From CBIFVZ01 sp966185765 (GTDB lineage: Bacteria; Pseudomonadota; Gammaproteobacteria; Enterobacterales; Enterobacteriaceae), in the NCBI GenBank assembly GCA_966185765.1, contig CBIFVZ010000027.1, positions 1 to 41,121 on the forward strand: a stretch of 41,121 nt of DNA, read 5' to 3'. Within the stretch, counting starts at the first letter, position 1, and each line of letters opens with the position of its first letter. Shown piece after piece: positions 8,280 to 16,397 of this stretch. The position numbers and the translations under genes were made by a program. The notes under the pieces are model-generated. The model saw nothing but the letters and a program-made list of their open reading frames with translations. It was not told where the DNA came from and did not search any database.

Positions 8280-9701
8280 TCAGAGGCTCCGGGTGACGCG
8301 TGTCACCTCTTCCAGCGACGTCACCCCCGCGTAGACTTGCGCCAGTCCGTTCTGGTAGAGCGTGTTACCGCACAGGTGCTGCGCCAGTTCAAGCTCTCCC
8401 GCCTCGCGCTGAATGGCGCTACGCAGCGTGTCGTCCACCTTGAGCAATTCATAAATCGCGGTACGCCCGCGATAACCGGTGAAGTTACAATGCTCACAGC
8501 CAACCGGGCGATAAACCACACGGCGGTCCTCCATCACCTCAGGGCGGCGGCAGTGCGTGCACAGCAGTCGGACCAGCCGCTGAGCCAGCACGCCTGTCAG
8601 CGACGTTGCCAGCAGAAACGGCTCCACGCCCATATCCCGCAGGCGCGTCACGGCCCCCGCCGCACTGTTGGTGTGCAACGTTGAAAGCACCAGGTGCCCG
8701 GTCAGCGACGCCTGCACCGCAATCGCTGCGGTTTCGGCATCACGAATTTCACCCACCATCACCACATCCGGATCCTGGCGTAAAATCGCACGCAGCCCAC
8801 GGGCAAAAGTCATATCGACCTTACTGTTCACCTGGGTCTGCCCGATGCCCGGCAGGTCATACTCCACCGGATCTTCCACGGTGAGAATATTGCGCTCTTT
8901 GCTGTTTAGTTCGCTCAGTGCCGCATAGAGCGTGGTGCTTTTGCCCGCGCCGGTCGGGCCAGTCACCAGCAAAATGCCGTGCGGCTGGGCGAGAAGTTGC
9001 TCCATTTGCGCACGCAACTCGCCCGCCATACCCAGTGAGCTGAGGTCAAGTCGCACGCTGTTTTTATCCAGCAGGCGCAACACCACGCGTTCACCGTGAT
9101 TGACCGGTAGCGTTGACACGCGCACGTCAATGGCTCGCCCACCAAGTCGCAGCGAAATGCGCCCGTCCTGCGGCACGCGCTTTTCGGCAATATCGAGCCG
9201 CGCCATCACCTTGATGCGCGAGACCAGCAGCGCGGCCAGGCGTCGCTGGGGCTGGAGCACTTCGCGCAGCACGCCATCGACCCGAAAACGAATACTGAGC
9301 GAGCGCTCGAAGGTTTCGATATGGATATCCGACGCGCCCTCTTTAATCGCCTCACCGAGCATGGCGTTAATCAGGCGAATAATCGGTGCGCCGTCATCGC
9401 TTTCCAGCAGGTCGTCCTGCTCCGGCAACTCTTCTGCCAGCGCGTAAAAGTCGGCTTCATTACCAAGCTCGGCCATCACCCGCTGCACGTGCTCGCCACC
9501 CTGCTGGTAGCACTCAACCAGCTGGCGTTCAAATGCCTCATCATCAAGCACCGTCACCTGCATTGGCCCACCTGCCACACGCCGGGCCTCCTGAAGTGCC
9601 GCGCAGGACACTGCTGCACGACAGAGCAACTGTGCGCCGGTGCCGTCGTGCGTCAGCAGCACGCCGTGGCGACGGGCATAAGACGGCGTAAGCAGGGTCA
9701 T
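8280..9701 (-). CDS. gspE: Secretion ATPase GspE
   Basis: This 473-residue cytoplasmic hexameric ATPase powers pseudopilus assembly. The N-terminal domain (about 1-110) binds GspL. The core has Walker A GPTGAGKST (248-256), an Asp box near VEDPVEYDLPG, Walker B with MVGEIRD (about 315-321) and a His box at TLHTNSA. The tetracysteine metal site typical of GspE is intact at C381, C384, C402 and C405. The start overlaps the gspD stop as ATGA. It is slightly shorter at the N-terminus than PulE but has all catalytic parts. Confidence 0.97.
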   Translation of the reverse strand: MTLLTPSYARRHGVLLTHDGTGAQLLCRAAVSCAALQEARRVAGGPMQVTVLDDEAFERQLVECYQQGGEHVQRVMAELGNEADFYALAEELPEQDDLLESDDGAPIIRLINAMLGEAIKEGASDIHIETFERSLSIRFRVDGVLREVLQPQRRLAALLVSRIKVMARLDIAEKRVPQDGRISLRLGGRAIDVRVSTLPVNHGERVVLRLLDKNSVRLDLSSLGMAGELRAQMEQLLAQPHGILLVTGPTGAGKSTTLYAALSELNSKERNILTVEDPVEYDLPGIGQTQVNSKVDMTFARGLRAILRQDPDVVMVGEIRDAETAAIAVQASLTGHLVLSTLHTNSAAGAVTRLRDMGVEPFLLATSLTGVLAQRLVRLLCTHCRRPEVMEDRRVVYRPVGCEHCNFTGYRGRTAIYELLKVDDTLRSAIQREAGELELAQHLCGNTLYQNGLAQVYAGVTSLEEVTRVTRSL

Positions 9702-11641
9702 TTCACACCTGCGCTGTAAAAAAGCGCGATGGCGCTACGTACTTCGTTAAACCCCTGGCCTGCGCTCAGCTCCGGTAAATCCAGGCGCGCGCTGCTGTCT
9801 GCACGCCACAACGCAGGCTGGCCGCCGTTGGTATCATCACGGTGAAACTGCTGATATTTCCCGGACGACGCCGCATCATAATGCTGCTGGTCACGGATAA
9901 TGGTCGGGCGAATAAACAGCATCAGGTTGCGCTTCTCACGCGATTTGCTCTTGTAGCGAAACAGGTTCCCCACCACCGGGATATCACCCAGCACTGGCAC
10001 CTTACTGGCGCTTTCGCGGCTGCTGTGATCCAGCAGGCCGCCTACCACCACCGTCGCCCCGCTGGTGACCAGCACAGCGTTATTCACGGTGCGGGTGTTA
10101 AACGTCACACCAAGTTCGCTGGTGCTGGCGCTGTCTGCAACGCTTGATACTTCCTGTTCTATTTCCAGCAATACCGAATCGCCGTCGTTAATCTGCGGCT
10201 TGACCTTGAGCTTGATGCCCACGGTCTTACGCTCAACGGTATTAAAAATATTGTCGCCGGACGTGGTCTGCGAGCCGGTCAGCACCGGCACTTCCTGGCC
10301 GACGTTAAATGACGCCTCTTTGTTATCCAGCGTGACAATGCTGGGCGTAGCGAGAATGTCGTTTTTGCTGTCACTGGAAAGGGCGGTCAGTAGCATGGCC
10401 CAGTTGCCGGAATAAAACCCGGCAGCAATGCCGTTAAATGACGCCAGCGTGCTGGCAAGACTGGCAGGGACTTCGCCGTTCTGGCGATACTGGTCCGCGC
10501 CCGCCATCACGCTGGTAATGGGTAGCCCGGTGCCGGTGTATTGCGTCGCCCCCACACTTTTTTGCGCCCACTGAATGCCAAGACTTAAGCCGTCGGCGTT
10601 TTGCACCTCGGCAATGATGGCCTCCACCAGCACCTGCGGACGACGGATATCGAGCCGGGCAATGACGTTTTCCAGCTCGTTAAGCACATCCGGCGTGGCG
10701 TTAATAATGAGCGAGTTGGTTTGTGGGTCGGCTTTAATCACCGTATCGCGCGTCAGCGCCACGCTGCTTTTGGCGTTCTGTGCATCGCCCTCCAGGCTGC
10801 CGCTCACTCCCGTCAACACTTCCACCAGCTTTTCCGCGTTAGCGTATTTCAGATACACCACCCGGGTATTGCCGCGGCTGACCTGGGGTTTATCAAGCTG
10901 GCGCACCATCGCCGCCAGCCGGGCGCGGGCGCTGGCATCACCGCTTATCATTACCGCGTTCGTGCGCTCATCCGCCACAATACGCCCGGCGGGAACGGCA
11001 TTTTTATTGCTGTCCTGGGCCTGAGTTACCAGGCGCGCCACCTCGGCGGCCGACGCGTGCTGCAAAGACTGCGTCTGCACCTCCTGGCTCCCGGCGCTGT
11101 CGACGCGCTCAATAATTTGCATCAGGCGGTTTATCACCGCCGCACGCCCGGTGAGCAGCAGCACGTTGGAGGGATCGTAATGCACGACGTTGCCCACGCC
11201 CGCGTTATCATTAAGCTGGCGTAACAGCGGCGCGAGGTCGCGTGCGGTAACGTTATGCAGCGGCGCCACGCGGGTAATCACCTCATCGCCGCGCGCGCTG
11301 GCAGCATCGTCCACCACCGGTACTGACGACATTTTGGCGTCTTTGGCTTTCACCACTTTCAGCACGCCATTGTCCATCGGCACCACGGCAAAACCGTAAA
11401 CGTCGAGCACGCTTAAAAAGAACTGGTAGTACTGCTCCTCGTTGAGCATGTCATAACTGCGCACGGTGATGGTGCCACGCACCGACGGGTCGACAATCAC
11501 CGTTTTATTCAGGTTACCGCTGACCGTATTAATAAATTCGTTAACGTCCACGCCCTTAAAACTCGCGGAAAACTCCGCGCCGCGCAGCGGCAGCGCCAGG
11601 CTTAGGCCTGCAATCAGCAGAAAACGGCAAAACCACCTCAT
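9698..11641 (-). CDS. gspD: Outer-membrane secretin GspD
   Basis: This 647-residue secretin forms the outer-membrane gate. A Sec signal peptide (about 1-22, ending PLRGA) is followed by the N0 domain (EFSASFKGVDVNEFINTVSG), N1-N3 ring domains and the secretin domain from about residue 350. Gate-region sequence VGQEVPVLTGSQTT and the conserved VPVLGDIPVVGNLFR motif are present. The last 50 or so residues (after FIRPTIIRDQ) form an S-domain tail, the docking site for a PulS-type pilotin, which agrees with the gspS gene at the other end of the cluster. The gene overlaps gspC and gspE by ATGA junctions. Confidence 0.97.
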   Translation of the reverse strand: MRWFCRFLLIAGLSLALPLRGAEFSASFKGVDVNEFINTVSGNLNKTVIVDPSVRGTITVRSYDMLNEEQYYQFFLSVLDVYGFAVVPMDNGVLKVVKAKDAKMSSVPVVDDAASARGDEVITRVAPLHNVTARDLAPLLRQLNDNAGVGNVVHYDPSNVLLLTGRAAVINRLMQIIERVDSAGSQEVQTQSLQHASAAEVARLVTQAQDSNKNAVPAGRIVADERTNAVMISGDASARARLAAMVRQLDKPQVSRGNTRVVYLKYANAEKLVEVLTGVSGSLEGDAQNAKSSVALTRDTVIKADPQTNSLIINATPDVLNELENVIARLDIRRPQVLVEAIIAEVQNADGLSLGIQWAQKSVGATQYTGTGLPITSVMAGADQYRQNGEVPASLASTLASFNGIAAGFYSGNWAMLLTALSSDSKNDILATPSIVTLDNKEASFNVGQEVPVLTGSQTTSGDNIFNTVERKTVGIKLKVKPQINDGDSVLLEIEQEVSSVADSASTSELGVTFNTRTVNNAVLVTSGATVVVGGLLDHSSRESASKVPVLGDIPVVGNLFRYKSKSREKRNLMLFIRPTIIRDQQHYDAASSGKYQQFHRDDTNGGQPALWRADSSARLDLPELSAGQGFNEVRSAIALFYSAGVK

Positions 11642-12432
11642 AACGCTCCCTCGTCCAGTGAGACTGCAATGTCATGGCGCTGACCGTCCCGTTCCACGGT
11701 CACAGTCAGCGCGCGCAGCTGCGGCAGCTGTAGCAGAATGTGCTGCGCCTGCTGGCTGTCGCTTAAATCGGTGCCGTTGATCGCAACCGCCAGGTCGTTT
11801 GGCTCAAAGCCAAGTTTTTTAAACAGTTCTGGCTTGCGCCCAGGATTAATACGATAGCCGCGCAGTACGTCACCTTCGCGCACCGGGGCAACGCTGAGAA
11901 AATCTGCAATATCCTGCGGGCGCTGCACCAGTTGCGCCCGCAGTTCGCCTGAGACCCGCCCGCCAGACGCGCCCGGCGACTGGCGTGGCCAGTCCAGGCG
12001 CGTAAGCCCGCCTGGTTCCTTAAGCACAATGCCATCACGCTCAATACGCACTACCCGCACGCCGCTAACCGGCAGCGTATCGCCCTCGCGGTAGCTGGCC
12101 TGCCTGCCCTGGTACTTCACCACCGCCAGCCTGCGTGTCACGTTATCGCTGGCAAGTAGCCCGGTGAGCGTCAACGGCAGTCGGGTCGGTGCCAGCGTGT
12201 CGCTTTGCGCCTTTACCCCGGCAGACGCCGTCCCGGAGCCAAAAAGCCCGTGCGTAAAAGGCGGTGTGACAGGACGGGAGTCAGTTGTGGGAGCCACGCG
12301 GTTTGTCACAGGCAACACTTCCGGCGGCAGGCACAGTTGCCAGGTGATAAGCGCCAACAAAACGGCGGCCCCGGCAATAAAACCCCAGGTCATAAGCCGT
12401 AACACCCAGGAAATAATGACAGCTTGCTTCAT
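11638..12432 (-). CDS. gspC: Inner-membrane protein GspC with PDZ domain
   Basis: This 264-residue first gene of the operon encodes the bitopic protein that connects the platform to the secretin and helps choose substrates. It has one membrane segment (about 17-33), a Pro/Ser/Thr-rich linker, an HR domain (PLTLTGLLASDNVTRRLAVV through GDTLPVSGVRVVRIE) and a C-terminal PDZ domain (GYRINPGRKPELFKKLGF, DLAVAINGTDL). The ATG at 12432 is chosen. A TTG at 12450 would add six residues, and neither has a clear Shine-Dalgarno sequence. A PDZ rather than coiled-coil C-terminus places it with the Pul/Out/Eps type. Confidence 0.93.
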   Translation of the reverse strand: MKQAVIISWVLRLMTWGFIAGAAVLLALITWQLCLPPEVLPVTNRVAPTTDSRPVTPPFTHGLFGSGTASAGVKAQSDTLAPTRLPLTLTGLLASDNVTRRLAVVKYQGRQASYREGDTLPVSGVRVVRIERDGIVLKEPGGLTRLDWPRQSPGASGGRVSGELRAQLVQRPQDIADFLSVAPVREGDVLRGYRINPGRKPELFKKLGFEPNDLAVAINGTDLSDSQQAQHILLQLPQLRALTVTVERDGQRHDIAVSLDEGAL

Positions 12433-12497
12433 TATTTTTATAGCGCGCAATAAACAAGGCGATTTTTAATAAAAGACCCTAATAGGGAATTTATTTT

Positions 12498-12519
12498 TCT
12501 TGTGATAATTATTACATCC
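12498..12519. promoter_or_regulatory. Probable CRP site near gspC
   Basis: The half-sites are TGTGA (12501-12505) and TTACA (12512-12516), six bases apart, with one mismatch to TGTGA-N6-TCACA. The centre is 76 bases upstream of the gspC ATG. I could not place a convincing promoter for gspC, so whether it activates or represses is unknown. Confidence 0.5.
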
Positions 12520-12638
12520 ATATTTCCCTCTGCGCGCCAGTAATTGACTAAAACATCCAGTAAGGCTCAGCAATTCCTTTTTATGCTGCGCATATCATTA
12601 CTCTATTTCATTTATGCAAACATACCGTCTATTAATCA

Positions 12639-12660
12639 CTTTGTGAATAAAATCACAAAT
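12639..12660. promoter_or_regulatory. CRP binding site upstream of the GH3 gene
   Basis: An exact TGTGA-N6-TCACA (12642-12657) lies in the divergent region. Its centre is about 61 bases upstream of the start point predicted from the promoter at 12675-12703, the standard class I activating position. It suggests that the hydrolase, and perhaps the secretion operon, is under carbon catabolite control. Confidence 0.75.
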
Positions 12661-12674
12661 CAAAAGCTCTTTAT

Positions 12675-12703
12675 TTCAAGCCTCGAAAAAATCATGACAT
12701 AAT
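12675..12703 (+). promoter_or_regulatory. Predicted sigma-70 promoter of the GH3 gene
   Basis: TTCAAG (12675-12680) and CATAAT (12698-12703) are separated by 17 bases. The predicted start is near 12710, leaving a leader of about 135 bases. The weak -35 box fits a CRP-dependent promoter. This is by eye only; other AT-rich -10 candidates exist nearby. Confidence 0.4.
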
Positions 12704-12846
12704 CCAGATAGCATAAAATCAATATAAACATCTACCATTTTTAATAATGGCGGTCATGTATGCTGTTTTTTCGCCGAGAAATATACTATCCCGTCGCAAT
12801 CATTGCATTTCCGTTAATTTCCCTCTGAAAACATGGAGTCGTCAGT

Positions 12847-14892
12847 ATGATATTTAAAAGGAAATCAGTCCTGATATTCAGCGGTCTTTTAGCTACTGGA
12901 TTGGCTGGATGTGATAATGACCACCACCATAATTCAAACTCCGGCAACGTGAAGCAGGCGGAGCTGGAAACCCGTAATATTAAGCTGCTCACCATTAACG
13001 GCCAGCAATTTAAAGATCTCAATAAAAACGGCAAGCTCGATAAATACGAAGACTGGCGTCTCGACAGTGAAACGCGTGCCAAAGACTTAACCCGCCAGAT
13101 GACGGTAGAAGAAAAAGCCGGTGCGATGATGCACGGCACCATTACGCTTGATGACGCAGGCCGCGTGGATTTCGCCACTACCGATAACGAAATCAGCAAT
13201 ATCTACGTCAATACCTTTATCACCCGTATGGCGGGCAACCCGGCCCATATTTCTGCTGACAATAACAAATTGCAGGAAACTGCTGAAAATACGCGCCTCG
13301 GTATTCCTGTTACTATCAGTACCGACCCGCGTAACCATTTTGTCAACGATCCGCAAGCCACGAGTGTTGCCGCAGGCAGTTTCTCCCAGTGGCCAGAAAC
13401 GCTGGGCTTTGCCGCCATTAATGACGCCGCTCTGGTGAAAACCTTTGGTGACATCGCCCGTCAGGAATACCGTGCGGTTGGCATCCATATGGCGCTGTCG
13501 CCGCAGGCTGACCTTGCCACAGAGCCACGCTGGGGCCGTATCAACGGCACCTTCGGTGAAGATAACCAGATTGCCAAAAACCTGACACAGGCCTATATCG
13601 AAGGTTTCCAGAACGGCGCTAACGGCCTTAACAGCGATAGCGTTATCACTGTGGTGAAGCACTTTGCTGGCGGCGGCCCACAGCGTGCTGGCCTCGACCC
13701 ACACAACTTCTACGGCAAAGAACAGGACTACCCGGGCGATAATCTTGAATACCATCTGGTGCCGTTTGAAGGTGCGTTCGCCGCAAAAGGGGCATCAGTC
13801 ATGCCATACTACGGCCAGCCCATTGGCCTTTGGTACAACGGCGAGCTGATTGAAGAGGTCGGTTTTGGCTTTAACAAACAAATTCTCACCGACATGCTGC
13901 GCGGTCGCTTTGGCTTCAAAGGCGTTATCCTCAGCGACTGGGGCATTCTTGAGACCTGCGTGAACAAGTGTGCCAATGGCATCACCGATGAAGACATTGC
14001 TGCTGGCGTATCGCCGTGGGTGGCGGGCATTGGTATGTCCTGGGGCGTGGAAGATCTGACGCGCCAGCAGCGCGTAGTGAAAGCCGTGGAGGCCGGTATC
14101 GATCAATTTGGCGGTACCACCGACTCCAGCGACCTGATTGCCGCTATCAACGAAAAACAGCTTCCTGATGAGGTTATCGACGCGGCGGTGACGCGCATCA
14201 TGGTACAGAAGTTTGACCTGGGCCTGTTTGAAAAGCCGTTTGTGGATGAAACCAAAGCCGCGCAGATTGTTGGCAACAGCGAGTTCCAGGCGAAGGCCGA
14301 TGAGGCCCAGCGCCACTCGCAGGTACTGCTGAAGAACGATGGCGACATGCTGCCGCTGGCCGTCAGCGGTAAGAAAGTGTATCTGCATAATGTGAACGCT
14401 ACCGTCGCCGCGCGTTATGGCATGGAAGTGGTGGCAACGCCAGAAGAAGCCGAACTCGCCATTCTGCGCGTAGACACGCCGCATGAAAATGACCCGCACT
14501 TCCCGTTTGGCTCGGTCAACTTCGGCCAGCTTGGCTTTGAAGATACCGATACTCTGGTACAGGAAACCGCGCACAAAGGGATTTATACCGGTAGCGAAGA
14601 CTATACGCTGATTAAGAAAGTTGAAGCGCTGAACATTCCTGTGGTGCTCTCCGTGTATGTTGACCGCCCGGTGATTCTGACCAACGTCAAAGACCGCGTG
14701 GATGTGCTGATGGCAAACTTCGGTGCTTCTGACGAAGCGGTGCTGGATGTGATAACCGGTAAGAGCAAGGCGCAAGGCACGCTGCCGTTTGAACTGCCGT
14801 CAAGCTGGCAGGAGGTGCTGGACCAGAAGCCGGATGTGGCTCACGACACCGCCAACCCACTTTATGAGATTGGTGCAGGGATTAAGCTTTAA
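12847..14892 (+). CDS. Family 3 glycoside hydrolase lipoprotein, candidate T2SS substrate
   Basis: This 681-residue enzyme is a glycoside hydrolase of family 3 (beta-glucosidase/xylosidase-like; substrate not predictable). The lipoprotein signal ends LAGC with Cys22 lipidated and Asp23, Asn24 next, then a His/Asn/Ser/Gly-rich tether to about residue 35. Residues 57-68 form an EF-hand-type loop with D57, N59, N61, D65 and E68. The (beta/alpha)8-type domain follows, with KHFAGGG and the nucleophile region VILSDWG, Asp364. A second alpha/beta domain starts near HSQVLLKNDGDMLPL. Cys371 and Cys375 lie close together just after the nucleophile. It lacks the C-terminal fibronectin-like domain of BglX. 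Asp at +2 normally keeps lipoproteins from the Lol pathway, as in pullulanase PulA, and the gene is divergent from gspC just as pulA is from pulC. Export by this T2SS is my inference. Confidence 0.9.
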   Translation: MIFKRKSVLIFSGLLATGLAGCDNDHHHNSNSGNVKQAELETRNIKLLTINGQQFKDLNKNGKLDKYEDWRLDSETRAKDLTRQMTVEEKAGAMMHGTITLDDAGRVDFATTDNEISNIYVNTFITRMAGNPAHISADNNKLQETAENTRLGIPVTISTDPRNHFVNDPQATSVAAGSFSQWPETLGFAAINDAALVKTFGDIARQEYRAVGIHMALSPQADLATEPRWGRINGTFGEDNQIAKNLTQAYIEGFQNGANGLNSDSVITVVKHFAGGGPQRAGLDPHNFYGKEQDYPGDNLEYHLVPFEGAFAAKGASVMPYYGQPIGLWYNGELIEEVGFGFNKQILTDMLRGRFGFKGVILSDWGILETCVNKCANGITDEDIAAGVSPWVAGIGMSWGVEDLTRQQRVVKAVEAGIDQFGGTTDSSDLIAAINEKQLPDEVIDAAVTRIMVQKFDLGLFEKPFVDETKAAQIVGNSEFQAKADEAQRHSQVLLKNDGDMLPLAVSGKKVYLHNVNATVAARYGMEVVATPEEAELAILRVDTPHENDPHFPFGSVNFGQLGFEDTDTLVQETAHKGIYTGSEDYTLIKKVEALNIPVVLSVYVDRPVILTNVKDRVDVLMANFGASDEAVLDVITGKSKAQGTLPFELPSSWQEVLDQKPDVAHDTANPLYEIGAGIKL

Positions 14893-14911
14893 TATAGTGT
14901 GAAGAAGACAT

Positions 14912-14937
14912 AGCCCCGGCAAAACCGGGGCTTTTTT
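14912..14937 (+). terminator. Rho-independent terminator after the GH3 gene
   Basis: Stem AGCCCCGG/CCGGGGCT (8 base pairs) with loop CAAAA is followed by a run of T. It lies 20 bases past the GH3 stop and ends its transcript before the converging envZ. Confidence 0.93.
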
Positions 14938-15041
14938 ACAGTACAGAAGTGACGCTTCGACACTGTGACGTTGGTGAAGTAGCGTTAAGAGCGGTTCCTG
15001 TCTTCAGGCGGCATACAAAATACCTTCAGAACCCATACCGC

Positions 15042-16397
15042 TTACGCCTCTTCTTTTTTACTCACACCCGCGCGTACAGGCACCATTGGCAGCCACGCGC
15101 GAATACACAGCCCACCTCGCTCACTGCGGCGAATATCCAGCGTGCCGCGGTGGTTATTCACAATACGCTGCACTATCGCCAGCCCCAGTCCGGTGCCGCT
15201 GGTGGTGCGTGCGCTGTCGCCGCGCACAAACGGCTGGAGCAAATGGGCAAGCTGTGAGGGATCTATACCCGGCCCGTCATCTTCAACCTGGAACCAGGCG
15301 CGGTTAAGCTCGGTGCCGCTACTGACTTTAATCCAGCCATTGCCGTAACGCGCGGCATTCACCACCATATTGGCAACCGCGCGCTTAATCGACAGCGGGT
15401 GAATCTGTAAGGGGATCTCGCCCGGTTTTAGCTCGGTTTCAATTTCACGCTCATAGCCGCTTTCAGAGGCAATGACCTCGCCCAGCACGGCGTTAAGATC
15501 CGCGCTTTCCAGCAGCATCTCCTGGCCGGTACGCAGGAAGTCGATAAACTGTTCGATGATAGCGTTGCACTCTTCAATATCCTTATTAATGGACTCCGCC
15601 AGGTAGCCATCCTGCTCGCCCATCATCTCGGTTGCCAGGCGAATGCGCGTAAGCGGCGTGCGCAAATCGTGGCTCACGCCCGCCATCAGTAACGTACGGT
15701 CGTCAGCAAGTTGCTTCACACCGGCCGCCATCTGGTTAAACGCCCGCGTCACCGAGCGCACCTCAGAGGCACCATACTCGCGCAGCGGCGGCGGGATAAT
15801 GCCTTTCCCTACCTGTATTGCCACATGCTCCAGCTCCACCAGCGGCCGGTTTTGTATACGGATAAACAGCCATGCACCGCCTATCGCCAGTAGCATAATG
15901 GCAAGCGTATAGCGGAACAGCGGCGAGAAATCGCCCTGGTGGATTTCGGTCAGCGGCACACGCACCCAGATATTGGGGGATAGCCACGTTTTGAGCCACA
16001 CCACCGGCGAGCTTTTGTTGACCTCAACGCGCACTTCGGTTGGGCCACCCAACTGTTGCGCCATCTGCTGGCTCAGGAACTCATAGTGCTGTGCCCAGCG
16101 CAGTCCAGCTTCTTCTGCCGCTTCATCAGAGTAAAGCGAAATGCCCAGCTCGCGATAAATCTCGCGCCGGAAAGCAGGCGGCACCACCAGTTGGGTGCCG
16201 TCTTCCAGTTGCAGTTTATCGGTCATCAGCATACGTACTTCGTAGGCCAGAACCTTATTAAACTGTTGCAGGCTGGGCAAAATCGCGAAGTTCAGCACCA
16301 CGAGATAGGTCGTCACCAGGCTGACAAACAGTAAGGTGACAATCAGTAGCAGCGTGCGTGCAAACGAACTTCGCGGCGAGAAGCGCAATCGCCTCAT
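15042..16397 (-). CDS. envZ: Osmosensor histidine kinase EnvZ
   Basis: This 451-residue inner-membrane sensor kinase phosphorylates and dephosphorylates OmpR in response to osmolarity and acid pH, controlling porin genes. It has two membrane segments (about 15-37 and 160-180) flanking a periplasmic domain, a HAMP linker, the H-box AGVSHDLRTPLTRIR with phospho-acceptor His243, and an ATP-binding domain with N-box VVNAARYG and the glycine box DDGPGI and GTGLGLAIV. The E. coli protein has 450 residues with His at the same number. Its start overlaps the ompR stop by four bases. In E. coli pckA lies beyond envZ; here the GH3 gene converges on it instead. Confidence 0.98.
   Translation of the reverse strand: MRRLRFSPRSSFARTLLLIVTLLFVSLVTTYLVVLNFAILPSLQQFNKVLAYEVRMLMTDKLQLEDGTQLVVPPAFRREIYRELGISLYSDEAAEEAGLRWAQHYEFLSQQMAQQLGGPTEVRVEVNKSSPVVWLKTWLSPNIWVRVPLTEIHQGDFSPLFRYTLAIMLLAIGGAWLFIRIQNRPLVELEHVAIQVGKGIIPPPLREYGASEVRSVTRAFNQMAAGVKQLADDRTLLMAGVSHDLRTPLTRIRLATEMMGEQDGYLAESINKDIEECNAIIEQFIDFLRTGQEMLLESADLNAVLGEVIASESGYEREIETELKPGEIPLQIHPLSIKRAVANMVVNAARYGNGWIKVSSGTELNRAWFQVEDDGPGIDPSQLAHLLQPFVRGDSARTTSGTGLGLAIVQRIVNNHRGTLDIRRSERGGLCIRAWLPMVPVRAGVSKKEEA

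Larger units (their letters stand above)
12433..12846. other. AT-rich divergent control region between gspC and the GH3 gene
   Basis: These 414 bases hold no gene and are far more AT-rich than the flanking genes, a composition that in enterobacteria often attracts H-NS. Two CRP-type sites are visible (given separately), with a sigma-70-like promoter for the rightward gene. I found no convincing MalT boxes, unlike the Klebsiella pulA-pulC region. The GH3 gene has ribosome site GGAG eight bases before its ATG. Confidence 0.8.

Noticed and set aside
12433..12846. MalT boxes in the gspC-GH3 region, expected from Klebsiella pulA
   Set aside because: Only partial GGATG-type matches (for example near 12514 and 12554 on the minus strand) occur; none has the full GGA(T/G)GA core.
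13795..14775. 326-codon minus-strand open frame within the GH3 gene
   Set aside because: Shadow of the GH3 coding frame, without a recognisable domain or ribosome site.
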